Positions 46,170-57,223 of a DNA stretch of 64,000 bases are shown piece by piece. Under the pieces are notes generated by a model, which ran no database searches, was not told the origin of the DNA, and saw nothing but the letters and a program-made list of their open reading frames with translations. Position 1 is the stretch's first letter; each line of letters starts with the position of its first letter. Both the position numbers and the translations under genes were made by a program. Source of the stretch: Actinomadura parmotrematis. GTDB lineage: Bacteria; Actinomycetota; Actinomycetes; Streptosporangiales; Streptosporangiaceae. The DNA lies in the NCBI RefSeq assembly GCF_019458805.1, contig NZ_JAIBOA010000011.1, positions 124,001 to 188,000 on the forward strand, in the 5' to 3' direction.

Positions 46170-48403
46170 GTGATCACCAGGAACCGCTCGATGATGACCG
46201 CGGCGACGCTGAGCAGCAGCGGGAGGGCGAGCACGGTGAGCGGTCGCAGCCGCCGCATCCGCTGCTCGGGCGGCTCGCCGCCGGGCCCCGCCGGGGCCAG
46301 CAGGCGGAGCCGGCGCAGCTCGCGGGCGAGCAGCACGGCCAGCAGGATCGGTAGGTAGATGAGCCCGGCGGGCGTCCACGGCGAGGACCGCAGCCCGAGC
46401 CCGGCGGGCTTCGGCACCGCCACCACCGGCTGCGCGGGCGGCGTGCGCAGCCGGTACACCGCCGCGTCCCGGTCCGCGAACACCGTGGTGATCTGCGGGG
46501 ACGCGGCGAGCGCGGCCCGCATCCGCGCCGCGTAGTCGGCGCGCAGCCCCGAGTTCAGCACCTGGAAGTCCTCGTGGCTGCGGGTCGTCACGAAGAACCC
46601 GCCCGGCCCCTGCTGCTTCAGCGTCTCGATGATCTGCGAGACGTTCGCGGGGTCCTCGCGGTCGGCGACGACCGCCGCGTAGTTGAACCGCTCCCACGAC
46701 CGGTAGGACCACGGCATCGACGGCATCCCGCCGACGGCGTTCGGGTCGTCGGCGCTCAGCCACACCACGCCGATCGTCTGCTTGTAGTCGGCCAGCATCA
46801 CGTCGAACGCCCTCACGTCGCTCGGGCGGACCTGCTCGTACTTCTCGTTGCCGTAGCGGACGGCGAGGAAGCCGCCCGCGATCGACAGCGCGAACAGCGA
46901 CGCGACCGCGACGGCCGGCAGGTGCCGGCGCCGCCCGGTGCGCCACCGCCCGAACCGGGGCGCCACCTTCGGGTCGCGGACCCGCGGCGCGTCGAACGGC
47001 GCCGGGAAGAACAGGTAGGCGATCAGCAGGCAGGCCGCCGGGAGCATGAAGAAGTAGATGCGCAGCCCGATCTCGCCGCCGTAGTTCTGCAGCCCGACCG
47101 AGGAGAACGGCACCAGCATCAGCACCAGCGCGACCCGGTCGTCGATGCCGCGCGCCCGGCGCCGCAGCAGCCCGGCGACGGCGAGCCCGAGCACCGTGAC
47201 GGCGATGAGGATCCGCAGATATTGGAGCTGCTGGGTGGCGCCGTCGACGTCGCCGATCCGGCCGCCGGTGCTCTGCTCGACGTTGGAGAACACCTTGCCG
47301 AGCCCGCCGAACACCTCCTCCTTGCGGCTCGCCCAGTACCCGACCGTCATGAAGCTGACCCAGGCGGCGTACACCACGCCCGCGATGATCGGCATCCCGC
47401 GCAGGCTGCACCGGCGCAGCAGCACGAGGCCGCCGCACGCCGCCGTCATCAGGAACGGCGTGAGCTGGTGCGCGGCGGTCCCGACGAGCAGCAGCGCGAA
47501 CAGCAGGAACAGCAGGATCGACTGCTCGCGCACCGACACCTTCGGGGCGGGCAGCTCGCCGGGGTCCTTCGGCCCGAACAGCCAGCCGTAGACGCGCCAG
47601 AACGCGCCCGCGCGCTCGCGCGTCTCGCGGGTGCGGCGGCGCCCGGCGCGCCGCGTCGTCTCGTCGTGGTGGCGGAACCAGTTGACCAGGATCGCGACGA
47701 AGAACAGGTACAGCAGGTACGCGAACGCCTGCGGCGACAGGTAGTCCTGCCCGACCCAGTTGGCCGCCACGAACAGCCACGCCGCGAACCACTTGGCCCG
47801 CCACGTCGCGCGCAGCACCCGCAGGATCAGGATGTAGGGCAGCAGGTACAGCAGGTTCGTGACCGGCGGCGCCCAGCGCAGCACCGGCTCGATGTTGCCC
47901 TGCCCGACGGCCTTCAGCACGAACGCCATGAAGGAGAAGAAGCCCGGGGTGTTGAAGCGGGCGTCCAGGTACCAGTCGACGGTGCGGGTGCGCTCGATGT
48001 ACTCGATGAACCCGGCGGTCTGCCAGACCGTCGGGAACCGGGCGATCGGCTCCAGCGCGAGCGTCACCCCGTGCAGCGAGATGATCAGCAGGCCGACCTG
48101 GGCGCTCAGCAGCAGCCGGTGCGGGCGCGGCAGCGCCAGCGACGCCATGAAGGTCAGCACCAGGACCGCGGCGCCGAGCAGCGTGGCGACCGGCAGCACG
48201 CCGATCAGGCCGTAGCCGTTCATGGCGTCCAGGTCCACGCCGCGCAGCGGCAGCCAGAACAGGGCGGTGCCGGTCGCCATCGCGGCGACGACGGCGAGCA
48301 GCACCGGCCGGCGGGCGTCCGGCGCGGCGGGCGCGGCGCCCGCGCCGTCGCCGCGCGGCGCGGCCTCCTCCGGTGGACGTTCCCGCCGAACGGTCACCCT
48401 CAC
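46166..48403 (-). CDS. Large polytopic membrane protein, possible polysaccharide polymerase
   Basis: 745 residues with roughly 12-14 predicted membrane helices, a soluble outer domain of ~170 residues near the C-terminus (ADYKQTIGVVWLSADDP...FFVTTRSHEDF) and two final helices. GTG 48403 forms a GTGA overlap with the flippase gene; GTG 48397 is an alternative. No motif of a known enzyme was identified. Topology and neighbours (glycosyltransferases, flippase, deacetylase) make an O-antigen-polymerase-like or membrane glycosyltransferase role the best guess. This is inference only. Confidence 0.72.
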   Translation of the reverse strand: MRVTVRRERPPEEAAPRGDGAGAAPAAPDARRPVLLAVVAAMATGTALFWLPLRGVDLDAMNGYGLIGVLPVATLLGAAVLVLTFMASLALPRPHRLLLSAQVGLLIISLHGVTLALEPIARFPTVWQTAGFIEYIERTRTVDWYLDARFNTPGFFSFMAFVLKAVGQGNIEPVLRWAPPVTNLLYLLPYILILRVLRATWRAKWFAAWLFVAANWVGQDYLSPQAFAYLLYLFFVAILVNWFRHHDETTRRAGRRRTRETRERAGAFWRVYGWLFGPKDPGELPAPKVSVREQSILLFLLFALLLVGTAAHQLTPFLMTAACGGLVLLRRCSLRGMPIIAGVVYAAWVSFMTVGYWASRKEEVFGGLGKVFSNVEQSTGGRIGDVDGATQQLQYLRILIAVTVLGLAVAGLLRRRARGIDDRVALVLMLVPFSSVGLQNYGGEIGLRIYFFMLPAACLLIAYLFFPAPFDAPRVRDPKVAPRFGRWRTGRRRHLPAVAVASLFALSIAGGFLAVRYGNEKYEQVRPSDVRAFDVMLADYKQTIGVVWLSADDPNAVGGMPSMPWSYRSWERFNYAAVVADREDPANVSQIIETLKQQGPGGFFVTTRSHEDFQVLNSGLRADYAARMRAALAASPQITTVFADRDAAVYRLRTPPAQPVVAVPKPAGLGLRSSPWTPAGLIYLPILLAVLLARELRRLRLLAPAGPGGEPPEQRMRRLRPLTVLALPLLLSVAAVIIERFLVIT

Positions 48404-49743
48404 GACTCTTCCCGCCCCGGGCCGCCCAGGGAAGGCCCGCTCGCGGCCCGCGCGGGCCGGATCGTGCGGCGCAGGCCCGGCAGGACCGCCGCGGCGACCG
48501 CGACGTTCACCACCACGACGGCCACGCCGATCGTGTACAGGTGGGCCGGGTCGACCAGCAGCACGACCAGGCCGAGGACGCCGGCGAGCCGGACGCCCTG
48601 GAGCACCGCGACGAGCCCGGTGCGGTTGCGGACGCGCAGCGCCCCGATGTACAGCTCGATGACGGCCTTCGGCAGCACCGCGAGCGCGAGCCACTGCAGC
48701 AGCGGCGCGCCCGCCTCGTACCCGTGCCCGTAGATCCGCAGCCCGAGCGGCGCGGCCGCCACCACCACGGCGGTGACCGGGACGAGCAGCACGACGGTGC
48801 GGCGCAGCGCCGCCCGCGTCGACCCGGCGAGCGCCGCCCGGTCGAAGGACCCCTCGACGGTCAGCGAGTACGACAGGGTGAGCGCCAGCAGGTCGAGCAT
48901 CATGCCGGGCACCCACGCCATCTGGAAGCAGGCGTTGGTGCCGGGCGTCAGGTGCGCGGCGACGACGAGCGGCACCAGGCTGACCGTCGCGAACTGCAGG
49001 GCGCCGCCGAGGTAGCCGGGGCCGAGGTAGCCGAGGATCTCGCGGCGGGTCGAGCGGTGGCCGCGGCCGGCGTTGGCGCGCCGGTGCGCCGGGATCAGCC
49101 GCCCGAAGATCAGCCGGTTGACCGGCGGCAGCAGCACCATCACCGGCAGGTACCACGACAGCACGATGCCGTTGTGCGGGAACGCGCCCGCCAGCGCCAT
49201 CACCAGCCCGAGCCGGGTGAGCGACCACACGGTGTTGGCGACCGGCACCCAGCCCGCCCGCCGCAGGCCCGTGAAAGTGCCCTCCATCGCGTTCCACAGG
49301 TTCCACGCGATGGCCATCGCGACGAACAGCACGCCCGGCCAGAACCCGCGCAGCCCGTCGAAGTTCGACCAGCCGCGCCCCCACACGTTCACCGTGACGA
49401 GGAACGCGGCGCCGACGAGCGCGGCGGCCGCCGCGCCGAGCGCGTAGCAGGCCAGGACGAGCCGCCGGGTGGAGCCCGCGGACTCCGGGACGAACCGGAT
49501 GAGCAGGAAGTTCAGCATCGTCACGCCGCCGACGAACATCACCGCCTGGTTCATCGCGGTGTTGCGCCCGTAGTCGGCGGGGCCGTAGAAGAACGGCCCG
49601 ACCAGCCAGAACGCGGCGCCGAGCGCCGTGGTGACGCCGCCGTTCAGCATGAGCGCGTAGGCGTTGCGGAACAGCGGGTTGCCCAGCTCGCGGCGCAGCA
49701 GGCCCGCCGGGCCGGCCGCGTCCGCGAGCGTCCGGTCAGTCAC
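48400..49743 (-). CDS. Polysaccharide flippase (Wzx/MATE-like)
   Basis: 447 residues, about 12-14 hydrophobic helices and no soluble domain, in the style of lipid-linked oligosaccharide flippases of the MVF/PST group. Pattern includes GNPLFRNAYALMLNGGVTTALGAAFW at the start and paired charged loops. It would move the lipid-linked repeat unit across the membrane. GTG 49743 overlaps the deacetylase stop by eight bases and its own stop overlaps the next gene by four. Confidence 0.8.
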   Translation of the reverse strand: MTDRTLADAAGPAGLLRRELGNPLFRNAYALMLNGGVTTALGAAFWLVGPFFYGPADYGRNTAMNQAVMFVGGVTMLNFLLIRFVPESAGSTRRLVLACYALGAAAAALVGAAFLVTVNVWGRGWSNFDGLRGFWPGVLFVAMAIAWNLWNAMEGTFTGLRRAGWVPVANTVWSLTRLGLVMALAGAFPHNGIVLSWYLPVMVLLPPVNRLIFGRLIPAHRRANAGRGHRSTRREILGYLGPGYLGGALQFATVSLVPLVVAAHLTPGTNACFQMAWVPGMMLDLLALTLSYSLTVEGSFDRAALAGSTRAALRRTVVLLVPVTAVVVAAAPLGLRIYGHGYEAGAPLLQWLALAVLPKAVIELYIGALRVRNRTGLVAVLQGVRLAGVLGLVVLLVDPAHLYTIGVAVVVVNVAVAAAVLPGLRRTIRPARAASGPSLGGPGREES

Positions 49744-50536
49744 GTCCGGCCGCCTTCCGCAGGCCCGCCCGCACGCCGTAGCGGGCCCGCCGCACGACGG
49801 CGTAGCCCTTGGTCAGCGCGTGCTCGCGGAGGTAGACGCGGCCGAGGCCCGCGCCGTCGACGACGCGCGCGAAGGTGTCCAGCGACGTGCCGCGCCCGAC
49901 CGTTAGCCGGGGCACGGCCAGCGGGTCGCCGCGCGCGTCGAGGGAGGCGGTCCGGTTGGCGACGGCGCAGGCGGAGCCGTACCCGGCGGCCCGCACCGCC
50001 CGCCGCACGCGGGCGCTGGAGTAGCCGTACGGGTAGGCCATCGTGGTGACGGCGCGGCCGAGCCGGTCCTCCAGCAGCCCCCTGCTGCGGGCCAGCTCGT
50101 CGCGGAGCGCGGCCCCGCCGAGCTGGTCGAGCTGCGGGTGGCTGTGGCTGTGCGCGCCGAACTCCACGCCGTGCTCGGCGGCCTCGCGGACCTGCCCCCA
50201 CGACAGCATCGCGTCGAGCGGGCGGCCCGCCGCGTCGGGGCCGGCGTCGGCGAGCCACCCGGTGGTGGCGAACACCGTCGCGGTGAAGCCGAGGTCGTCC
50301 AGCACCGGCAGCGCGTGCCGGTGGAAGTCGGCGTACCCGTCGTCGAAGGTGACCACGACGGGGCGCGGCGGCACCGGCCCGTCGCCGAGAGCGGAGAACG
50401 GCACCGGCGTGAACCCGCGCTCCCTCAGCAGCCCCATCTGGTCGGCGAAGGCCCGCGGATGCACCGACAGCGCCGCCGTCGCCCGCGGCGGCCGCGGATG
50501 CACCGAGTGGTACATCAGCACCGGGATGGGGTTCAT
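49736..50536 (-). CDS. Polysaccharide deacetylase (NodB family)
   Basis: A 266-residue carbohydrate esterase family 4 protein. NodB motif 1 is TFDDGYADFH (D65-D66), motif 2 HSHSHPQ (H129, H131, H133), followed by AYPYGYSS. It would remove acetyl groups from N-acetylated sugars of the polysaccharide. No signal peptide (starts MNPIPVLMYHSVHP), so it may work at the inner face or be exported with partners. ATGA overlap with the glycosyltransferase gene upstream. Confidence 0.9.
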   Translation of the reverse strand: MNPIPVLMYHSVHPRPPRATAALSVHPRAFADQMGLLRERGFTPVPFSALGDGPVPPRPVVVTFDDGYADFHRHALPVLDDLGFTATVFATTGWLADAGPDAAGRPLDAMLSWGQVREAAEHGVEFGAHSHSHPQLDQLGGAALRDELARSRGLLEDRLGRAVTTMAYPYGYSSARVRRAVRAAGYGSACAVANRTASLDARGDPLAVPRLTVGRGTSLDTFARVVDGAGLGRVYLREHALTKGYAVVRRARYGVRAGLRKAAGRD

Positions 50537-51522
50537 GACCTCGCCTTCGCTCGGCGGGCCGTGGCGACGCCGACGCCGTAGCCCCAGGCCGTCCAGGCCA
50601 GGCCGACGCCGATCGCGCCGGCGCGGCCGAGGCCGCCCGGGTCGCCGGTCGCGCCGTCGCGGAGGCCGCGCAGCGCGCCGCGCGGCAGCGTGACGAGCGC
50701 GTGCGCGCGCTCGCTGGCGAGGCCGTCGCCGGTGCCGACGCTCGCCGTCACCAGCGCCTTGGACAGCCCCTCGGCGTAGCAGCGCTCGCGGAAGTAGGCG
50801 AAGCGCGCGCGGACCGGCGGGACGCGGTGCCAGATGACGGCCCGGTCGTCGTAGACCAGCTCCGACTCCGGGCTGCGCTGCCGCAGCCGGATGCAGAACT
50901 CGGTCTCCTCGCAGCCGAGCGGCCGTCCCGAGAAGGTGCGGCCGATGCCGGAGTCGAAGCCGCCCGCGAGCGGGAACGCCTCGCGCCGGAACGAGGCGTT
51001 GCCGCCCATCAGGTTGCGCACCGCGCCCGTTTCCAGGCCCCGGTAGGTGCAGCCGACCGTCCAGTCGAACTCCTCGGGGAACCAGCGGGGCCGGGTGCCG
51101 GTGCTCTCGGGCACCGGCGCGCGCACCAGCTCGCCGGCGGGCGTGGAGCCCGGCCAGAGCGGCAGCGTGAGGCCGCCGACGCCGGCGACCCGCGGGTCGC
51201 CGTAGTGCGCGGCGAACGCGGCGAGCCAGCCGGGGGCGGCGACCGCGTCGTCGTCGAGGAAGGCGACGACGTCGCCGCGGGCGAGGGCGACGCCGGTGTT
51301 CTTGCCGCCGGACAGGCCGCGGCCCTCGGCGTTCTCGACCACGGTCGCGTCGGGCAGCGCGCTCTTCAGCCGGGCGTGCAGCGTCGGGTTGTGGTCGACG
51401 ACGACGATGATCTCCTCGGGGGCGTGCCGCTGCGCGCGCACCGAGGCGACCGCGGCGTGCACGTCGTCCCACCGCTGCTCGGTGTAGGCGCAGATGACGA
51501 CCGAGACGCGCAGCGCGCTCAC
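50533..51522 (-). CDS. Family 2 glycosyltransferase
   Basis: A 329-residue GT-A fold transferase: VSVVICAYTEQRW at the N-terminus, nucleotide-sugar binding motif VVAFLDDDAVAAPGW (DDD), and the later L-G-C-E-E-T-E-F-C-I-R-L acceptor/catalytic ED-type region. A short hydrophobic C-terminal part may attach it to the membrane. GTG 51522 overlaps the stop of the GNAT gene (GTGA). Confidence 0.9.
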   Translation of the reverse strand: MSALRVSVVICAYTEQRWDDVHAAVASVRAQRHAPEEIIVVVDHNPTLHARLKSALPDATVVENAEGRGLSGGKNTGVALARGDVVAFLDDDAVAAPGWLAAFAAHYGDPRVAGVGGLTLPLWPGSTPAGELVRAPVPESTGTRPRWFPEEFDWTVGCTYRGLETGAVRNLMGGNASFRREAFPLAGGFDSGIGRTFSGRPLGCEETEFCIRLRQRSPESELVYDDRAVIWHRVPPVRARFAYFRERCYAEGLSKALVTASVGTGDGLASERAHALVTLPRGALRGLRDGATGDPGGLGRAGAIGVGLAWTAWGYGVGVATARRAKARS

Positions 51523-52589
51523 GCCGACCGCCCCCTCATCCGCGCGTAGGTCTTCAGCACGCGGTCGGCGCGCTTGTATAGCGCCGGGTTGTCCAGGACG
51601 GCGCCGCGCGCCCGGTTGAGCGGCGCGGTCCGCGCCCAGTGCACCGCGGCGCCGGGCGCGCGGCGCGCGACCCGGCCCTCGGCGATGGGGATCTCGCGGC
51701 CCTTGAAGCCCTCCTTGAACTCCTTGCCGCCGCGCCCCATGGCGATCTCGGCGACGCCGTGCCCGATGCAGCCCTCAGCCAGCCGCAGGTGCCCGATCAT
51801 GCCGGGGGAGTACTTGCCGAAGGCGGTGTCGTAGGCGGGGAACCAGCCCGCCATGACGGCGCCGCTGCGCAGCCCGAGGTGCGTCGACACGGGGGTGTCG
51901 CCGGCCCACAGCACCGACAGCACGCCGAACCCGGTCGCGTGGAAGTGCTCTAGCAGGGAGACGATCCAGGGGCGGGCGAACCGGTCGGTGCGGCCCGTCC
52001 GGTTGTACTGGTCGGACTTCCAGTCCATGAGGCGGCGCAGGTCGGCCGGGTCCGCGGAGGCGAACTCGTAGCGCAGCTCGCCGACGTCGCGGCCGAGCTT
52101 GCGCTCCTTGTAGCGGATGGTCTTGTGGGTCTTCGGCGCGCTCTGCCGCAGGTGCGCCTCGAAGGCGTCGAACCCCTCGGCGAGCTCCATCACCGGCTCC
52201 TTGCGGAGCACGGTGTGGAAGGGGGCGAACGGGGCCTGGCGGGCGAGCAGGTGGTCGAAGTCCCAGACGGCGAGGCCGCAGGCGCGCAGCAGGTCGCGCG
52301 CGTCCAGCTCCAGGCCGTCGGCGGCGACGATGCCCTGGAGGTCGGTGAGGCCGAAGCCGACGGGGTGGCCGATGCCGAGGGGGCCGCGCTCGTAGGGGAA
52401 GAACGCGGCGATGGTGCCGCCGTCCTCCACCACCGCGACCCGGACGTCGTCCCGGAACCGGCCCACCCCGAGGGTGAACTCCGGTGCCAGGAACGGGTTG
52501 CCCAGGTCGCGGGCGGTGGCCTGGAGGGCGCGCCATCGCGCGATCTCGGCGGCGCCGAGATCGGCCGGGGGGACGATGGAGATCCTCAC
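51519..52589 (-). CDS. GNAT-fold acetyltransferase (CelD/BcsL, BioF2-like)
   Basis: A 356-residue protein resembling the CelD/BcsL family of acyltransferases found in exopolysaccharide loci. Features: ARDLGNPFLAPEFTLGVGRF (the N-P-F-x-x-P-x-F box near the N-terminus), KTHKTIRYKERKL, and the C-terminal YSPGMIGHLRLAEGCIGHGVAEIAMGRG with the typical Y-x-P-G-x-L/I pattern. Likely transfers an acyl or amino-acyl group to a sugar. GTG 52589 overlaps the stop of the upstream glycosyltransferase (GTGA). Confidence 0.82.
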   Translation of the reverse strand: MRISIVPPADLGAAEIARWRALQATARDLGNPFLAPEFTLGVGRFRDDVRVAVVEDGGTIAAFFPYERGPLGIGHPVGFGLTDLQGIVAADGLELDARDLLRACGLAVWDFDHLLARQAPFAPFHTVLRKEPVMELAEGFDAFEAHLRQSAPKTHKTIRYKERKLGRDVGELRYEFASADPADLRRLMDWKSDQYNRTGRTDRFARPWIVSLLEHFHATGFGVLSVLWAGDTPVSTHLGLRSGAVMAGWFPAYDTAFGKYSPGMIGHLRLAEGCIGHGVAEIAMGRGGKEFKEGFKGREIPIAEGRVARRAPGAAVHWARTAPLNRARGAVLDNPALYKRADRVLKTYARMRGRSA

Positions 52590-53455
52590 TCGGTCCCGGT
52601 CCTCCCGAGGGCCAGCCGGTTCAGGTGGACCGGCTCGTGCGGGGCGGTGGCCTCGGGGTCGGCGCCCGCGGCGTGCGGGGCGAGCTCGCCGGCGAAGCGG
52701 AGCCGGACCATGGTGCGCAGCACGCGCCAGCCGTCCCGCCAGGTGTTGAGGTTGGACTCGCCGAAGCGGCGCTCGGTCTCGTGGCTCGCGACCTCGGCGA
52801 TGCGCAGGCCGGCGCGGACGGCGTTGACGCACATCTCGGTCTCGATCTCGAAGCCGGTGGACTCCAGCGCGAGCCGGCCGAGCGCGTCGCGGCGCATGGC
52901 GACGTAGCCGTAGCAGAGGTCGGACCAGTGCTGCCGGTAGAGGCGGTTGGCGAACCAGGTGAGGGTGGAGTTGCCGGCGCGGCGGAGGCCGGTGAGGTCG
53001 TCCGAGCCGCCCCCGCAGCCGTAGCGGGTGCCCTTGACGAAGTCGTAGCCGCGGCAGAGCAGGGCGAGGAAGGAGTCGAACTCGGCCGGGTCCATGCTGC
53101 CGTCGGCGTCCAGCATGATGATCATCTCGGAGGTCGCGGCGGCCATCCCCTGCCGCATCGCGGTCCCCTTGCCGGTCGGCGGCTCGACGATGATCCGGGC
53201 GTCCGGGCGGACCGCGAGGACGACCTCGACGGTGCCGTCGGTGGACTGGCCGTCCACGATGACGATCTCGTCCACGGCGCTGAGGCGCGGCATGAGCCAG
53301 CGCAGGTTCTCGGCCTCGTTGAGGGTCGGGATGACGGCGGTCACGGTCGGCCAGCGGCGGGCGTGCCCGCCGATCGCCGGCAGTGCGCCGCGGCGCGCGA
53401 GGGGGGCCGCCCTCAGCGTGCCGTCGACGCGCACGGTGGAATCAGGAGTCTGCAT
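52586..53455 (-). CDS. Family 2 glycosyltransferase, dolichol-phosphate-mannose-synthase-like
   Basis: 289 residues, first gene of the operon. TVTAVIPTLNEAENLRWLMPRL, VDEIVIVDGQSTDGTVEV, K-G-T-A-M-R-Q-G-M, IIMLDADGSMDPAEF (DAD) and GTRYGCGGGSDDLTGLRRAGN match GT2 enzymes that load a sugar onto polyprenyl phosphate. ATG 53455. The ~400-bp region upstream should contain the operon promoter. Confidence 0.9.
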   Translation of the reverse strand: MQTPDSTVRVDGTLRAAPLARRGALPAIGGHARRWPTVTAVIPTLNEAENLRWLMPRLSAVDEIVIVDGQSTDGTVEVVLAVRPDARIIVEPPTGKGTAMRQGMAAATSEMIIMLDADGSMDPAEFDSFLALLCRGYDFVKGTRYGCGGGSDDLTGLRRAGNSTLTWFANRLYRQHWSDLCYGYVAMRRDALGRLALESTGFEIETEMCVNAVRAGLRIAEVASHETERRFGESNLNTWRDGWRVLRTMVRLRFAGELAPHAAGADPEATAPHEPVHLNRLALGRTGTE

Positions 53456-53804
53456 GGGAGTCCCCGTAATTGGTTGACGTCTTGGGCTGTTAGATGTCGG
53501 GTCCGCCCATCATGTTTGGACCTTCCGGGGGACGGCTCCCATAAGTTGCGCAGGAGGGCCTACGCACCTCGTACCGCTCCGGCGGGTAAGGGCCGCATCG
53601 TGCACCGCTTGGGGTGGCATAGGCCAATAAAACGGACGGACCGCGGGTCCGGTCCTGGCCGGATGTGGACACGTCCTTGCAGGTGGGGGCGGTGGTAGCG
53701 GGGGTGCGGGGGAGCAGGCGAAAGATCGCCGTATGGTGCGTAGATCGCCAATGGCGGCAGTTGTATCAGCAAAGCCGACTAATTACGGCATATCGCGGAA
53801 GGGG
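53456..53804. other. Regulatory gap upstream of the polysaccharide operon
   Basis: No gene. It separates the minus-strand polysaccharide operon from the 3' end of the maltokinase gene. AT-richer parts at 53620-53640 and 53740-53800 are compatible with promoters, but I could not choose -10/-35 elements. Confidence 0.35.
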
Positions 53805-53840
53805 ATTCCCGGCCCGCGCCGCGACGGCCGGGCCGGGAAT
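53805..53840 (-). terminator. Terminator of the glgE-treS-maltokinase operon
   Basis: 12-bp perfect stem ATTCCCGGCCCG (53805-53816) / CGGGCCGGGAAT (53829-53840), located 25-60 bp past the maltokinase stop. A second, AT-rich hairpin AAAGATC/GATCTTT (53844-53864) lies between it and the stop. Confidence 0.65.
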
Positions 53841-53864
53841 ATGAAAGATCTTTTGAGGATCTTT

Positions 53865-55279
53865 TCAGCCGGCGTCCGGGCCGGCCAGCGACCGCAGCGG
53901 CACCGGCAGCCAGGACGGCCGGTTGGCCGCCTCGTAGCGGATCTCGTAGACCGCCTTGTCCAGCTCCAGGGCGCGCAGCAGCGCCGCGTGCGCGTCCGGG
54001 TCGGCGCCGCCGGCGGCGGCGTAGCCCCGGCAGAACGCCCGCCGGTTGCGCCCGGCCCAGGCGCGCGCCCGCAGCTCCAGCTCGCGCGCGGTGCCGGGCG
54101 GGGCGTGCTGCTCGTCGGCGTGCAGGAACCGCGCGGCGTACTCGAAGGACCGCAGCATCCCCGCGACGTCGCGGAGCGCGTGGCCGGGCGCCGCGCGCTC
54201 CTCGGGCGTGCGCGCGGGCTCGCCCTCGAAGTCCAGCAGCACCCACCCGCTCTCCGAGCGCAGCACCTGCCCGAGGTGGTAGTCGCCGTGCACGCGCTGG
54301 AACGGCAGCGGGCCGTCCAGCCGGGCCAGGGCGTCGAACGCCGTACCGATGGCGGCCTCGTGCGGTTTCAGCTCCGGCACGGACGCGGCGACCTCGGCGA
54401 GCTGGCCGTGCATCCCGGCCGCGAGCGCGCGCAGCTCGGCGCCGCCCACCTCGGTGACGCCGAACGCCGCCGCGAGGTCGCGGTGGACCTCGGCGGTCGC
54501 GGCGCCGAGCCGCTCGGCCTCGCCGGCGAAGTCGCCGCCCGCGCCGCCGGCGTCCAGCCCGGCGCCGGTCCGCGCCGAGCGGGGCGCGACCGGCTGCGCG
54601 AACCAGTCGCGGACGCTGGTCACCGCGAGCCGCCACCCGTCGGTGGCGGTGTGCAGGAACCGCGACATGAGCCCGAGGGTGTCGGGCGGCGACCCGTCGC
54701 CGCGGTCCAGCTCGAACCAGCCGAGGACGGGCGGGACGTGCGGGCTGCCCCGGCCGGTCAGCGCGAGGTTGACCTCCAGGTCGGGGCTGACGCCCGGGGC
54801 GAGCCGCCGGAACAGCTTGCAGATGTAGTCCTGGCCGTAGACGAGCGAGGTGTTGCTCTGCTCGCCGGTGGCGGGCTTGCCGGTGAGGCCGGTGTCGATC
54901 GAGGCGCCCTCGGCGCGGTGGAAGCGCAGCGGGCCGTGCACGGCCCCCGCCGCCATCGCCGCGAGCAGCGTCCCGGTCAGCTCGGGGTCGTGCGCGGCGT
55001 CGTAGGCGAACCCGCCGGGCACCGCGCCGATCCCGCCCTGCCGCAGCCGCTCGGGCGGGTCGCGGCGGATCCCGGCGAGCAGCTGGTAGCGGTCCACCGC
55101 CGCGCCCTGCCGCACGTCCAGGACGAGGTGGCGGAGGCCCGGGTCGCCGTCCCGCAGGACGGTGCCGGACGCGACCGCCACCTCGTCGACCGGCCGGTCC
55201 TTCCCGGCGAACCACCGCTGCCGGGGCAGCCAGGCGAGGAGCAGGTCCTCCAGCGATCGTTCGGGGAGCGGCCGCACCG

Positions 55280-55283
<4 letters not shown>
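53865..55283 (-). CDS. mak: Maltokinase (Mak/Pep2)
   Basis: 472 residues. Phosphorylates maltose with ATP to maltose-1-phosphate, the substrate of GlgE. Kinase-like (aminoglycoside phosphotransferase) fold: N-terminal LLLAWLPRQRWFAGKDR, ATP-site region TGEQSNTSLVYGQDYICKLFR, catalytic RVHGDYHLGQVL and metal-binding VLLDFEGEPAR. GTG 55283 overlaps the treS stop (GTGA). As in mycobacteria and streptomycetes it follows treS, allowing a TreS-Pep2 complex. Confidence 0.92.
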
Positions 55284-57219
<1,936 letters not shown>

Positions 57220-57223
<4 letters not shown>

